The position numbers and the translations under genes were made by a program. Source: Aeromicrobium choanae (GTDB lineage: Bacteria > Actinomycetota > Actinomycetes > Propionibacteriales > Nocardioidaceae). From it: a stretch of 64,000 nt of DNA. Below the pieces are notes generated by a model that was not told where the DNA came from, ran no database searches, and saw only the letters and a list, made by a program, of their open reading frames with translations. The stretch is from the NCBI RefSeq assembly GCF_900167475.1, contig NZ_LT796768.1:2480001-2544000 (forward strand), in the 5' to 3' direction. Positions 27,271 through 35,493 of the stretch are shown piece after piece. Position 1 is the first letter of the stretch; each line of letters opens with the position of its first letter.

Positions 27271-29246
27271 GCGAGCGGGGTTCCCAGCGTGAGGTCCGCG
27301 GTGCGGTTGGCCTCCCACATGGTGACGGGGCGGGCCCCCGTGGCGCCGTTGTCCGCGATGGCGCTCAGCACGTAGCGGCCGTTCGCAGGACGCGGCACCG
27401 CGTAGCGACCGTGCTCGTCGGTGCGTGTGGAGTGCACGGCCTCGCCGGCGTGGTGGGTGAGGATGACCAGGGCGTCGGCGATCGGGGCGCCGTCGGTGTC
27501 GCTGATGGTGCCCTCGAGGGTCAGCCGGTGGCGCAGGACGAGGGGCGGGAACCGCGAGTCGTCGTCGAGCGTCACGATGCGCGACCGCGGCTGCCAGCCG
27601 TCGGCGGAGGTCACGACGAAGTAGTCGCCACGCCCCGGGACGGCGACGCTGACCTGCCCCTCGGAGTCGGCCTGGCCCCAGTCGACAGCGGCGCCCTCGG
27701 TGGTGAGCACGGTGACGACGGCGTTGCGCACGGGCCGGGCGTGCTCGTCGACGACGCGGCCGCGCACCACACGCGTGGGCCGGCTCGTCGTCGCGGTCCC
27801 GGACCGGTCGGCCTCGGGTGCGAAGTCCGGCATCCGCAGGGTCGGGAACGTGACCGCGGCGCTCAGCACCGCAGCGGCCGCCGCGATCCAGAACAGCAGC
27901 TTGAGCGCGCCTTCGCTCGTCGCCTCCTCGCCACCGATCGTCACGATCGAGGCGGACGTGACGGCCGCGACGATGGCGCTGGCGGTCGTGGTGCCGATCG
28001 AGCGCAGCAGGACGTTGAGGCCGTTCGCGGAGGCCGTCTCCGTCACGGGGACGGCGCGCATGATCATCGTGGGCAGCGCGCCGTAGACCATCGCCGTGCC
28101 CGCACCGACCACGACCGAGCCGATCACGACCTGCGTCAGGTTGTCGCTGAGGAACACGCGCGCGACGTACGTGACGCTCATGATGAGGCAGCCGGACAGG
28201 GCCGTGACCTGCGGACCGAAGTGCCGTGTGAGCCAGGCCGAGACGGGCGCCATGAGGCCGAAGGCCGCTGCGTTGGGGACCATCCACCATCCGGTCTCGA
28301 GGACGCCGAGCCCGAGCCCGTACCCCGACTCCTCCGGGAGCTGGAGGAGCTGGGTGGTGAGCAGCATGTTGGCGAACATCGCGAAGCCGATGAGCACGGA
28401 CGCGGAGTTCACCAGGACGACCGCGCGCCGCGACGAGACGCGCAGGTCGACCAGCGGGCTCGGCGTGCGCAGCTCGAGCGGGACCCAGATCGCGAACAGG
28501 ATGCCACCGCCGGCGACGAGACCGAGCGTCGTCGGCGAGCCCCAGCCCCAGATCGAGCCCTTGGAGATGGCGAGCATGAGGGCGGTCAGGGCGCCGGAGA
28601 GCAGCACGGCCCCGCGGATGTCGAACGTGCCGCGGGTGCGGACGGGGGACTCGGGAAGCACCACCATGGCCGCGACGAGCAGGACCAGGCCGACGGCGCC
28701 GGTCACCCAGAAGATCGCGTGCCAGTCGAGGTGCTCGGAGATCAGGCCGGCCACCGGCAGGCCGACCCCGGCGCCGATCGCCAGCGTGGCGCTCATCAGC
28801 GCGACGCCGAGGGGGATCCGCTCGCGCGGCAGCTCGTCGCGCATGATCGCGATGCCGACGGGGACGACGGCGGTGCCGACGCCCTGGAGGGCGCGGGCGA
28901 AGATCAGCAGGGCGAGATCATCGCTGAGCGCGCCGACCATGGAGCCCAGGACCGAGATCCCGAGCGCGAGCACGATCATCCGGCGCTTGCCGTACATGTC
29001 GGCCAGTCGCGTCACGGTCGGGGTGGCGATGGCGCCGGTGAGCAGCGTCGCGGTCACCAGCCACGAGGTGTCGTCGGCCGACGCGCCCACGAGGTCGGGC
29101 AGCATCGGCAGCAGCGGCAGCAGGAGCGTCTGCTGCAGCGACACGACGATGCCGCACAGCGACAGCGTCGTCACGATCAGCGCGGCACTGCGCGCCGGCG
29201 GCGCGGGGCGCTGCGCCGCGGCCGCGGAGGGCGGGGAGGAAGTCAC
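27267..29246 (-). CDS. DHA2-type MFS exporter fused to carboxypeptidase-regulatory-like domains
   Basis: 659 residues from a GTG at 29246. Residues about 20-490 form a 14-segment DHA2 drug/H+ antiporter (LPDLVGASADDTSWLVTA, RLADMYGKRRM, ARALQGVGTAVVPVGIAIM). After a linker, about 505-655 hold two beta-sandwich repeats of the carboxypeptidase-regulatory type (VVRGRVVDEHARPVRNAVVTV and LEGTISDTDGAPIADALVIL). Such domains are usually outside the cell or on enzymes. With a 14-segment topology both ends would be cytoplasmic, which makes the placement puzzling. It is followed by its TetR gene. Confidence 0.88.
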   Translation of the reverse strand: MTSSPPSAAAAQRPAPPARSAALIVTTLSLCGIVVSLQQTLLLPLLPMLPDLVGASADDTSWLVTATLLTGAIATPTVTRLADMYGKRRMIVLALGISVLGSMVGALSDDLALLIFARALQGVGTAVVPVGIAIMRDELPRERIPLGVALMSATLAIGAGVGLPVAGLISEHLDWHAIFWVTGAVGLVLLVAAMVVLPESPVRTRGTFDIRGAVLLSGALTALMLAISKGSIWGWGSPTTLGLVAGGGILFAIWVPLELRTPSPLVDLRVSSRRAVVLVNSASVLIGFAMFANMLLTTQLLQLPEESGYGLGLGVLETGWWMVPNAAAFGLMAPVSAWLTRHFGPQVTALSGCLIMSVTYVARVFLSDNLTQVVIGSVVVGAGTAMVYGALPTMIMRAVPVTETASANGLNVLLRSIGTTTASAIVAAVTSASIVTIGGEEATSEGALKLLFWIAAAAAVLSAAVTFPTLRMPDFAPEADRSGTATTSRPTRVVRGRVVDEHARPVRNAVVTVLTTEGAAVDWGQADSEGQVSVAVPGRGDYFVVTSADGWQPRSRIVTLDDDSRFPPLVLRHRLTLEGTISDTDGAPIADALVILTHHAGEAVHSTRTDEHGRYAVPRPANGRYVLSAIADNGATGARPVTMWEANRTADLTLGTPLA

Positions 29247-29263
29247 TCAGGGTCCGTTCGGAA

Positions 29264-29287
29264 GGGCGTGAACGCTTGTTCACGCCC
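29264..29287. promoter_or_regulatory. 24-bp perfect palindrome, probable TetR operator
   Basis: The arms GGGCGTGAAC and GTTCACGCCC are exact complements around GCTT. The palindrome ends 17 bases before the GTG of the MFS gene (minus strand), so it overlaps that promoter or early leader. The size and position are what TetR operators show. The co-transcribed TetR gene at 26728-27270 is the likely binder. Confidence 0.75.
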
Positions 29288-29333
29288 TAGTCAATCAGGT
29301 TCTCGCGCTCGCCGCGAGGCCGCGCCGAGGCCG

Positions 29334-29362
29334 TTGTCGTCCCGGAGTTGCAGGCGTACAGT
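29334..29362 (+). promoter_or_regulatory. Promoter TTGTCG-N17-TACAGT
   Basis: A -35 hexamer TTGTCG at 29334-29339 and a -10 TACAGT at 29357-29362 are separated by exactly 17 bases. This places the transcript start near 29369, about 36 bases before the ATG at 29405. It fits a housekeeping actinobacterial promoter. Confidence 0.5.
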
Positions 29363-29404
29363 CGAATGAAGGTCGATGCCGACCTCGAGCGAACGGAGAG
29401 CATC

Positions 29405-29695
29405 ATGGCCACCGCGCACCTCCACCTACCGCACGTTCACGTCCCGCACGTCGGGCAGCCGCAGGACCAGTCGCATCTCGAGGGCACGAAGCCACCCCGG
29501 CTCGGCGGGATCATCCTCGGCGTCGGCTTCGTCGTCGCTCTCGTGGCGTGGGGGGCCGCGCTCGTGGCGCTCCTCAGCATGGGACCCGCCCGCGCGGGAT
29601 ACGTCTCGGGTCCGGTGGCCGCCTGGACGGCCCTCGCCATCGCGTCGGCGATCAGCCTGTTCATGATGGGAATCTGGAAGGCGCATCGCGCCTGA
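29405..29695 (+). CDS. Small two-helix membrane protein
   Basis: 96 residues from the ATG at 29405, with GGAGAG upstream. The N-terminus is His-rich (HLHLPHVHVPHVG), which could bind a metal. Then come a Pro/Gly linker and two membrane segments (GGIILGVGFVVALVAWGAALVAL-type and WTALAIASAISLFMMGIW). No family is recognised. It lies between the MFS promoter and a secreted protein gene, with its own promoter. Confidence 0.6.
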   Translation: MATAHLHLPHVHVPHVGQPQDQSHLEGTKPPRLGGIILGVGFVVALVAWGAALVALLSMGPARAGYVSGPVAAWTALAIASAISLFMMGIWKAHRA

Positions 29696-29801
29696 TTTGC
29701 CCCGAGATCCCAGCCCTCGGACGCGTTCCCATCCGGATCGGCGAGGTCTCCGAAGCCCCCTCAGGAGGTCGGAAGCTCCGGCCGCTGAAAAGGGGAACAT
29801 C

Positions 29802-30362
29802 ATGAAGAAGGCAATCCTCGCGTTGCTGACGGTCGTCCTGAGTCTGGGGATGGCGACCGCCATGGGTACACCCGCACACGCCGCGTCGAAGAGCACGGCC
29901 AAGAAGGTCGGCTACACGCGCGTCGCGGTCGCTCCGGCCGTGTACGAGCTCATCGGCAGCGCCGGCATCACTCCCGCGCCGGTCCAGGGCGCCAAGGCCG
30001 GTGCCTACAAGGGCACGCTGGCCGCGTCGTTCCCGATCACCGGGTACCGCCTGAAGGGCCTGCAGATCAAGCACAGCGGTGGCCTGAACCTGAGCGCCGG
30101 CGCCTCGACGATCACGGTGTCGGACTTCAACATCGACCTCGCGCGGCAGCGCGTCAGCGGCAACGTCTCGGGCACGGTCGGCAACGTCGGTCGCGTCGAC
30201 CTGTTCAAGATCCGCAGGTCGGATCGCCGTGACCTCGGCGCCGTGAGGCTCACGCTCACCGACACCGCCGCCGGGGCGCTCAACGCCACGTTCGGCGTGA
30301 ACGCATTCGCCGAGAACGCCACCTTCGGCTACGCCACGCCGAAGCCCTTCTCGCGGTTCTGA
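29802..30362 (+). CDS. Secreted protein of unknown function
   Basis: 186 residues from the ATG at 29802, with AAAAGGGGAAC upstream. A clear Sec signal peptide (MKKAILALLTVVLSLGMATA) ends at AHA near residue 27. The mature part is a Gly/Ser/Thr-rich beta protein with repeated short strands (GLNLSAGASTITVSDFNIDL, RVDLFKI, AVRLTLTD), similar in style to HtaA-like or other cell-surface beta domains. A strong terminator follows directly. I cannot name a family. Confidence 0.7.
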   Translation: MKKAILALLTVVLSLGMATAMGTPAHAASKSTAKKVGYTRVAVAPAVYELIGSAGITPAPVQGAKAGAYKGTLAASFPITGYRLKGLQIKHSGGLNLSAGASTITVSDFNIDLARQRVSGNVSGTVGNVGRVDLFKIRRSDRRDLGAVRLTLTDTAAGALNATFGVNAFAENATFGYATPKPFSRF

Positions 30363-30371
30363 GAGAGCAGG

Positions 30372-30402
30372 AAGGCGGCCCCATCCCACCTGGGGCCGCC
30401 TT
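30372..30402 (+). terminator. Rho-independent terminator
   Basis: The stem AAGGCGGCCCCA / TGGGGCCGCCTT has 12 perfect pairs and a 7-base loop, and it ends in TTTCT. It begins 9 bases after the stop of the secreted-protein gene. Confidence 0.85.
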
Positions 30403-30474
30403 TCTCGTGCGAGAGTTGTCCCGTACTCGTCCCCTCCAGTGATCCGCTCCACCCACGAACCATCGGAGGAACCC

Positions 30475-30891
30475 ATGAACGGACCGCAGAAGACTCTCGC
30501 CACCGCGCTCACCGCCGGCGTGCTCGCCCTCGGGCTGGGCGCGTGCGGGCAGTCGCAGGAGGAGAAGGAAGCGGCCGCGTGCGACGCGCTCGACGAGCTC
30601 GGCACCACGCTCACCGAGGTGGGCTCCACCCTGACTGCCGACTCCACGGTGGAGGAGTGGCGCGACGCGCGCTTCGAGGTCCGCAAGGCGATCGACAAGG
30701 CCGAGGACAAGGTGGACGAGGCCGACGAGGCCGCGTGGGACGAGGTCGACGACGCCTGGGAGCGGTTCGAGGACGGGGTTCAGAACGTGGACGGCAGCGC
30801 GACCGTTCCTGAGGCGACCGCCTCGCTCGCTTCGGACTTCGAAGCGGTCAAGTCCGCCCGCGAGCGGGCGGCTTCCGGCCTGAGCTGCTGA
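30475..30891 (+). CDS. Small acidic lipoprotein
   Basis: 138 residues from the ATG at 30475, with GGAGGA upstream. The signal peptide ends in the lipobox LGAC, with the lipidated Cys at about 24. The mature part is strongly acidic and helical (EEKEAAACDALDELG, KAEDKVDEADEAAWDEVDDA), likely a coiled-coil bundle, with two more Cys (CDAL and C-terminal SC) that could pair. No known family. It stands alone between a terminator and the MarR-controlled operon. Confidence 0.7.
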   Translation: MNGPQKTLATALTAGVLALGLGACGQSQEEKEAAACDALDELGTTLTEVGSTLTADSTVEEWRDARFEVRKAIDKAEDKVDEADEAAWDEVDDAWERFEDGVQNVDGSATVPEATASLASDFEAVKSARERAASGLSC

Positions 30892-30907
30892 CCCGGTCCG
30901 ATGGGAG

Positions 30908-30950
30908 GTTGATGCGTCAACTTTGATGGGTATGATGTTGATGTGTCAAC
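30908..30950 (+). promoter_or_regulatory. Leaderless promoter flanked by two GTTGATGYGTCAAC operators
   Basis: TTGATG at 30909-30914 and TATGAT at 30931-30936 (16-base spacer) form a promoter whose start falls at about 30943. That is the first base of the GTG start codon of the next gene. Two copies of the near-palindrome GTTGATGYGTCAAC lie at 30908-30921 and 30937-30950, 29 bases apart. One covers the -35 and the other the start site. The MarR protein at the end of the operon is the likely binder. Confidence 0.6.
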
Positions 30951-32964
30951 CAATCGGAACTACGGGCATCCTCTGCGGTTCGGCGTCGAGACCTCGACGC
31001 CCGCCGAGCAGGGCCATGACGTCGCGCTCCTCGTCGGCGAGGACGTCGATGCGCTGACGCTCGCAGCGTGGTCGGCCGCACGCACCGAGAACGTGGTGCT
31101 CGCGCCGCGGATCGCGGTGGGTGACCGTTCGGCGGCGATGATCGCGCGCGCGGCGGGCAGTCTCCAGTCTCTGTCGGACGGCCGGGCCGAGGTGGTGCTC
31201 GAGTCCGATGACGCGGACGCGGTGGTGGACGCCGTCGAGGCTGTCCGGGCCCTCGAGGTCGACCGGCCTGTCCCGGTGTGGCTGCAGGGAACCGCCGCGG
31301 AGACCGTCGCACTCGCCGGGGGGATCGCCGACGGGCTGGTCATCGATCTCGACGCGCTCGGCACCGAGGGACTTGCCGAACTCAACGCGGCCCTCGACCG
31401 CGCCGCGATCGAGGCGGGACGCGACGTGCGGGAGGTCCGCCGCGCGGTCACGCTCAGCGAACCCGCGGTCGACGACCTCATCACGCTGGTCGTCGAGCAC
31501 GGCATCAGCTCCTTCGTGCTCCGATCGGGCGCCGTGGACGAGGCGTTGGCCCGCGCCGTCCGCGCGGGCGCCGAGCGCGCCCTGCCTCCCGGTGCGCTGT
31601 CCGCGCGCCCGGTCCGCCGCGCCGACGTCCGCGCCCTGAGGCGCCCGGGCATCGGCTACGACCTCGTCCCCGAAGGCCTCGCCGAGACCGCCGTCGAGCC
31701 CGGCGATCCCGCGTTCGCCTCGGTCCGCTCCACGTACCTGCGCGGCGGCGACCCAGGCCTCGTGCTGCGTCCGTCCACCGTCGATGAGGTCGTCAGTGCG
31801 ATCGAGTTCGCGCGCACCCACCGGCACCTCCCGCTCGGCATCCGCAGCGGCGGCCACGGGATCAGCGGCCGCTCCACGAACGACGGTGGCCTGGTCATCG
31901 ACCTCGGCCGGCTCGACGAGATCACCGTGCTCGACGAGGAGCGCCGGCTCGTCCGCATCGGTCCCGGCGCCCGTTGGCGCGACGTGGCCACCGCGCTGCA
32001 GCCGCACGGCTGGGCGCTGAGCTCCGGCGACTACGGGGGAGTGGGCGTCGGAGGCCTGGCCACCGCGGGCGGCATCGGATTCCTCGGCCGCAAGCACGGC
32101 CTGACGATCGACCACCTCACGGCCGTCGAGATGGTGCTGGCCGATGGCACCCTCGTTCGCGCCTCGGCGGACGAGAATCCCGAGCTGTTCTGGGCGGCCC
32201 GCGGCGCCGGCGCGAACTTCGGCGTCGCCGTCGCGTTCGAGTTCGTCGTGGACGAGGTGGGCGACGTCGGCTGGGCCCAGCTGACGTTCCGCGCCCCGGA
32301 CCCCGCGGCCTACCTCGAGGCCTTCGGCCGGGTGGTCGCCGACCTGCCGCGCGAGACCACGCCGTTCCTCATCCTCGACCAGGGCATGGCGCAGATCATG
32401 GCGATGGTGGACTCCTCCGACCCCGAGGTCATCATCGGCCAGCTCCAGCCGTTCGCCGACGCCGCTCCGCTGACGCAGCAGCAGGTGGTCATCGCCCCCT
32501 ACGCCGCGGTGATGAACATGTTCCCCGAGTCCCCGCACCAGGGCCGCGGAGAGCCCGTCTCCCGGTCGGTCCTGACCCGCGAGATCACGCCGGGCTTCGC
32601 GTCCGCGTCGGCCGACTTGATCAACAGCGGCGCCTCGCACTTCTTCCAGATCCGCACGGTGGGCGGCGCCATCGCCGACGTCCCCGCGGACGCCACCGCC
32701 TACGCGCACCGCGACGCCAGCTTCTCGCTGACCGTCATGGGCTCGAACGCCCAGCGCCTCGACCGCTGGTTCGAGCCCGTGCGCCGCCAGTCCGACGGCC
32801 TCTACCTCAGCTTCGAGAGCGGCCGGGGTCCCGCGCGGATCGCCGACGCGTTCCCTCCCGCCACGCTCGAGCGCCTGCGCCGGCTCAAGGCCGAGCTCGA
32901 CCCCGACAACCTGTTCCGCGACAACTTCAACATCGTCCCCGCCGACACGAGGAGTGCCTCATGA
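30943..32964 (+). CDS. Fusion of a luciferase-like domain with a BBE-type FAD-linked oxidase
   Basis: 673 residues from a GTG at 30943; no ATG is in frame upstream. Residues 1 to about 215 look like a degenerate luciferase-like (LLM) flavin domain: LRFGVETSTPAE at the start, ARTENVVLAPRIAVGDRSAAMIARA-type and LQSLSDGRAEV strand motifs. From about 255 a PCMH/BBE FAD oxidase begins. IRSGGHGISGR carries His305, the usual site of covalent FAD, while the Cys for a second bond is not seen (GDYGGVGVGG). The C-terminal DPDNLFRDNFNI is the BBE end. The next gene is a full LLM enzyme, suggesting a substrate relay. Overlaps it by four bases. Confidence 0.82.
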   Translation: MSTNRNYGHPLRFGVETSTPAEQGHDVALLVGEDVDALTLAAWSAARTENVVLAPRIAVGDRSAAMIARAAGSLQSLSDGRAEVVLESDDADAVVDAVEAVRALEVDRPVPVWLQGTAAETVALAGGIADGLVIDLDALGTEGLAELNAALDRAAIEAGRDVREVRRAVTLSEPAVDDLITLVVEHGISSFVLRSGAVDEALARAVRAGAERALPPGALSARPVRRADVRALRRPGIGYDLVPEGLAETAVEPGDPAFASVRSTYLRGGDPGLVLRPSTVDEVVSAIEFARTHRHLPLGIRSGGHGISGRSTNDGGLVIDLGRLDEITVLDEERRLVRIGPGARWRDVATALQPHGWALSSGDYGGVGVGGLATAGGIGFLGRKHGLTIDHLTAVEMVLADGTLVRASADENPELFWAARGAGANFGVAVAFEFVVDEVGDVGWAQLTFRAPDPAAYLEAFGRVVADLPRETTPFLILDQGMAQIMAMVDSSDPEVIIGQLQPFADAAPLTQQQVVIAPYAAVMNMFPESPHQGRGEPVSRSVLTREITPGFASASADLINSGASHFFQIRTVGGAIADVPADATAYAHRDASFSLTVMGSNAQRLDRWFEPVRRQSDGLYLSFESGRGPARIADAFPPATLERLRRLKAELDPDNLFRDNFNIVPADTRSAS

Positions 32965-33836
32965 CCGACACCACCGACTACGGACACGACCTGCTGTTCG
33001 GCACCTTCGTGACGCCGGTGAGCCGACCCGTCCACCGGGCGGTCGAGCAGGCGGTCGTGGCGGACCGCGCGGGCCTGGACCTGGTGACCTTCCAGGACCA
33101 CCCCTACGTCGCGAAGTTCCACGACACCTCGACCCTGCTCGCGTACGCGGCGGCCAGGACCGAGCGGATCCGGTTGGCGGCGAACGTCACCAACCTCCCG
33201 CTGCGGCCGCCGGCCGTGCTCGCCCGCTCGATCGCGACGCTGGACCAGCTCAGCGGCGGCCGGGTCGAGCTCGGCCTTGGTGCCGGCGCGTTCTGGGACG
33301 GCGTCGAGGCCATGGGCGGCCCTCGTCGCACGCCCGGCGAGTCGATCGAGGCGCTCGAGGAGGCCATCGCGATCATCCGCGGGATCTGGGACACCGAGGA
33401 CTCGAGCGTCCTGTCGGTGCGGGGGAAGCACTACGACGTGCACGGCGCCAAGCGCGGCCCCGCTCCGGCGCACCCGGTCGAGATCTGGGTCGGCGCCTAC
33501 AAGCCGCGCATCCTGCGGATGACCGGTCGCGTGGCCGACGGCTGGCTCCCGTCGCTGTCCTACCTGGAGAAGGGGCCCGCGGAGCTGGCCGACATGAACC
33601 GACGGATCGACGACGCCGCGGTCGGCGCGGGCCGCGACCCTCGCGACATCCGCCGCTTCCTCAACCTCGCCGGCGACCTCTCGGCCGAGCAGCTGGCGGA
33701 CATCGCGCTGACGTACGGCACGAGCGGGTTCATCCTGCCCTCGGACGACGCCTCCACGACTGAGCGATTCGCCGCCGAGGTCGTGCCCGCGGTCCGCGAG
33801 CTCGTCGCGACGGCCCGCGGAACGAGCCATGACTGA
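32961..33836 (+). CDS. LLM-class flavin-dependent oxidoreductase
   Basis: 291 residues from the ATG at 32961, with GAGGAG upstream and ATGA overlap. Standard luciferase-like monooxygenase landmarks are FGTFVTP at the start, LVTFQDHPYV, AANVTNLPLRPPAVLARSIATLDQLSGGRVELGLGAG in order, and WVGAYKPRILRMTGRVADGW. Members use FMN or F420. AGAFWDG after the GLG motif is more like F420/FMN oxidoreductases than true luciferases. It is co-translated with the fusion oxidase and a MarR regulator. Confidence 0.87.
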   Translation: MTDTTDYGHDLLFGTFVTPVSRPVHRAVEQAVVADRAGLDLVTFQDHPYVAKFHDTSTLLAYAAARTERIRLAANVTNLPLRPPAVLARSIATLDQLSGGRVELGLGAGAFWDGVEAMGGPRRTPGESIEALEEAIAIIRGIWDTEDSSVLSVRGKHYDVHGAKRGPAPAHPVEIWVGAYKPRILRMTGRVADGWLPSLSYLEKGPAELADMNRRIDDAAVGAGRDPRDIRRFLNLAGDLSAEQLADIALTYGTSGFILPSDDASTTERFAAEVVPAVRELVATARGTSHD

Positions 33837-34305
33837 GTGGCTCGACGCCGAGGAGCAGCGCACGTGGCGCGGCGTCCTGGCGATGCACGACGACCTGATG
33901 ACCGCCCTCGCGCAGGGACTCAAGGCGCAGTCCGACCTCTCGGCGGCGGACTACGCCGTGCTGGCGAACCTCTCGGAGGCGCCCGACGGCGTGCTGCGCG
34001 CGCGTGAGCTCCGCTGCCTGCTGCGCTGGGAGAAGAGCCGGCTGGCCCATCACATCCGGAGGATGGAGCAGCGTGGCCTCGTGCGCCGCGACGCGTGCCT
34101 GGACGACGGTCGAGCCCCGCTGGTGAGCATCACGGCCGATGGCCGGACCGCGATCGACGCGGCCGCGCCGACGCACGTCGCGCAGGTGCGCGAGCTGTTC
34201 TTCGACGTGCTCACTCCCGCCCAGCTCACCACGTTGAGGGAGGCGGCGGAGGCGGTGGTCGCCCGCATCGCCCTCAGCGAGGACGATGCGGACGCCGGCT
34301 GCTGA
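33829..34305 (+). CDS. MarR-family regulator
   Basis: 158 residues from the ATG at 33829, overlapping the LLM gene by 8 bases. The winged HTH is visible: ADYAVLANLSEAPDG, LRCLLRWEKSRLAHHIRRMEQRGLVRR, then the wing DDGRAPLVSITADGR. It is the third gene of the flavin-enzyme operon. The two GTTGA-N4-TCAAC sites at the operon promoter make autoregulation likely. The gene stop abuts the convergent DoxX gene with no gap. Confidence 0.87.
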   Translation: MTEWLDAEEQRTWRGVLAMHDDLMTALAQGLKAQSDLSAADYAVLANLSEAPDGVLRARELRCLLRWEKSRLAHHIRRMEQRGLVRRDACLDDGRAPLVSITADGRTAIDAAAPTHVAQVRELFFDVLTPAQLTTLREAAEAVVARIALSEDDADAGC

Positions 34306-34734
34306 TCACTTCCCGATGATCGGCTTCTTCGGGGTCAGCCCGCTGATCAGCAGGCTGAGGCCGGCACCCACCAGCCAGATGTCCTTCGCGATGGCCGTGC
34401 CGTCCTGGCTCGGCCGGAAGCTCGATCCCTCGGCGGTCATGCCCGGCGTCTTCAGGTACATCTTGATCATGCCGCCGCCGAACGCGGTCAGGGCGGCGCC
34501 GGCGATCGCCGACGGCACGAAGGGCGCCAGCAGCGCGGCACCGAGGGCGATCTCGCCTTTGCTCAGTGCCTTGCCGAACGACTCCGGATCCATGTCTGCC
34601 GCCTGAGGGACGGCGTTGGCGGCCATGCCCTGGAGTCCCGCCGCTGCCTCGGGCGGGAGGTTCCGCTTGTTCAGGCCGCTGTTGAGGATGAAGGCTCCGG
34701 TGGCGAGTCGCAGCGGGACATGGCTCAGCTTCAT
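34306..34734 (-). CDS. DoxX-family membrane protein
   Basis: 142 residues from the ATG at 34734. About four hydrophobic segments are seen, with LRLATGAFILNSGLNKRNLP at the start and KGEIALGAALLAPFVPSAIAGAAL-type helices, ending in GLSLLISGLTPKK. The pattern matches the DoxX/SURF4-like group with a poorly understood redox or membrane-organising role. It runs convergent to the MarR gene. Confidence 0.72.
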   Translation of the reverse strand: MKLSHVPLRLATGAFILNSGLNKRNLPPEAAAGLQGMAANAVPQAADMDPESFGKALSKGEIALGAALLAPFVPSAIAGAALTAFGGGMIKMYLKTPGMTAEGSSFRPSQDGTAIAKDIWLVGAGLSLLISGLTPKKPIIGK

Positions 34735-34762
34735 GGGGATCTCCTTCGAGGTGGGTTCCCCT

Positions 34763-35401
34763 TCACGCTACGTCGGAACTCGCCTCGCCGCGCCTCAGGA
34801 CGGTGACCGCGAAGTCGGCGCCGGCCTCGAACGGATCGAGGTGCCAGGTCGAGAACCGGTGCTCGACGTGAGCGATGCCGCGGCTGGCCAGCGTGGCCAG
34901 GTCGGCGTCGTACTGCTCGAACGGGTACGTCGCCTCCGGCCGGCAGCCGATCACGACGCGCCCGCCGGGACGGGTCACCTCGCACAGCCGCTCGAGGACC
35001 CGCAGCTCGGTTCCGGGCGCCACGAAGACCAGCACGTTCCCGGCGCAGATCACGAGGTCCATCGTCTCGCCGCCGACGTCGGCCGTCGTCAGCTCGCTGA
35101 GGTCCGCCACGGCGTAGGACGGGCCCGGGTGATCGGACTCCGCGGCGGCGATCAGCTCGGGATCGACGTCCACCCCGAACGCCACGTGGCCGGCGGCCTG
35201 CAGCGCCGCGGCCATCCGACCCGTGCCGCAGCCCGCGTCGAGGATCCGCGACCCTCGGTCGGCCAGCATGTCGGCGAACCTCGCCTCGCCGAGCAGGTCC
35301 TTCCCCTCGGCCTCCAGGGCGCGGAAGCGCTCGACGAACCACTGCGAGTGGCCGGGCTGGGTGTCGGTGAACCACCGTGGCTGCCGGGAGGAGGAGGTCA
35401 T
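34763..35401 (-). CDS. Class I SAM-dependent methyltransferase
   Basis: 212 residues from the ATG at 35401, with GGAGGA upstream. Motif I is ILDAGCGTGRMAAAL near residue 54, followed by GVDVDPELI, the motif-IV-like LVICAGNVLVFV and GGRVVIGCRP. It is a free-standing small-molecule methyltransferase with no lid domain. Substrate unknown. It stands divergent to the ECF41 operon. Confidence 0.82.
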   Translation of the reverse strand: MTSSSRQPRWFTDTQPGHSQWFVERFRALEAEGKDLLGEARFADMLADRGSRILDAGCGTGRMAAALQAAGHVAFGVDVDPELIAAAESDHPGPSYAVADLSELTTADVGGETMDLVICAGNVLVFVAPGTELRVLERLCEVTRPGGRVVIGCRPEATYPFEQYDADLATLASRGIAHVEHRFSTWHLDPFEAGADFAVTVLRRGEASSDVA

Positions 35402-35422
35402 GCGGCCATCCTCCTCCAGAGG

Positions 35423-35449
35423 TGTCACGGAACGGGCACGGCCGGTGTC
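35423..35449 (+). promoter_or_regulatory. ECF41-type promoter: TGTCACG-N16-TGTC
   Basis: ECF41 sigma factors recognise TGTCACA in the -35 and CGTC in the -10 region, about 16 bases apart. Here TGTCACG at 35423-35429 is followed after 16 bases by TGTC at 35446-35449. It lies about 45 bases before the ATG of the decarboxylase-like gene that forms an operon with the sigma gene, consistent with autoregulation. Confidence 0.55.
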
Positions 35450-35493
35450 TCCATGCTGAGCGACCTCGACCGAGGTCCGACGAAGGAGACGTC

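Noticed and set aside
27268..28290. A long frame extending the TetR gene
   Set aside because: It runs antisense-style over the MFS gene; the ATGA-coupled ATG at 27270 gives a normal 180-residue TetR.
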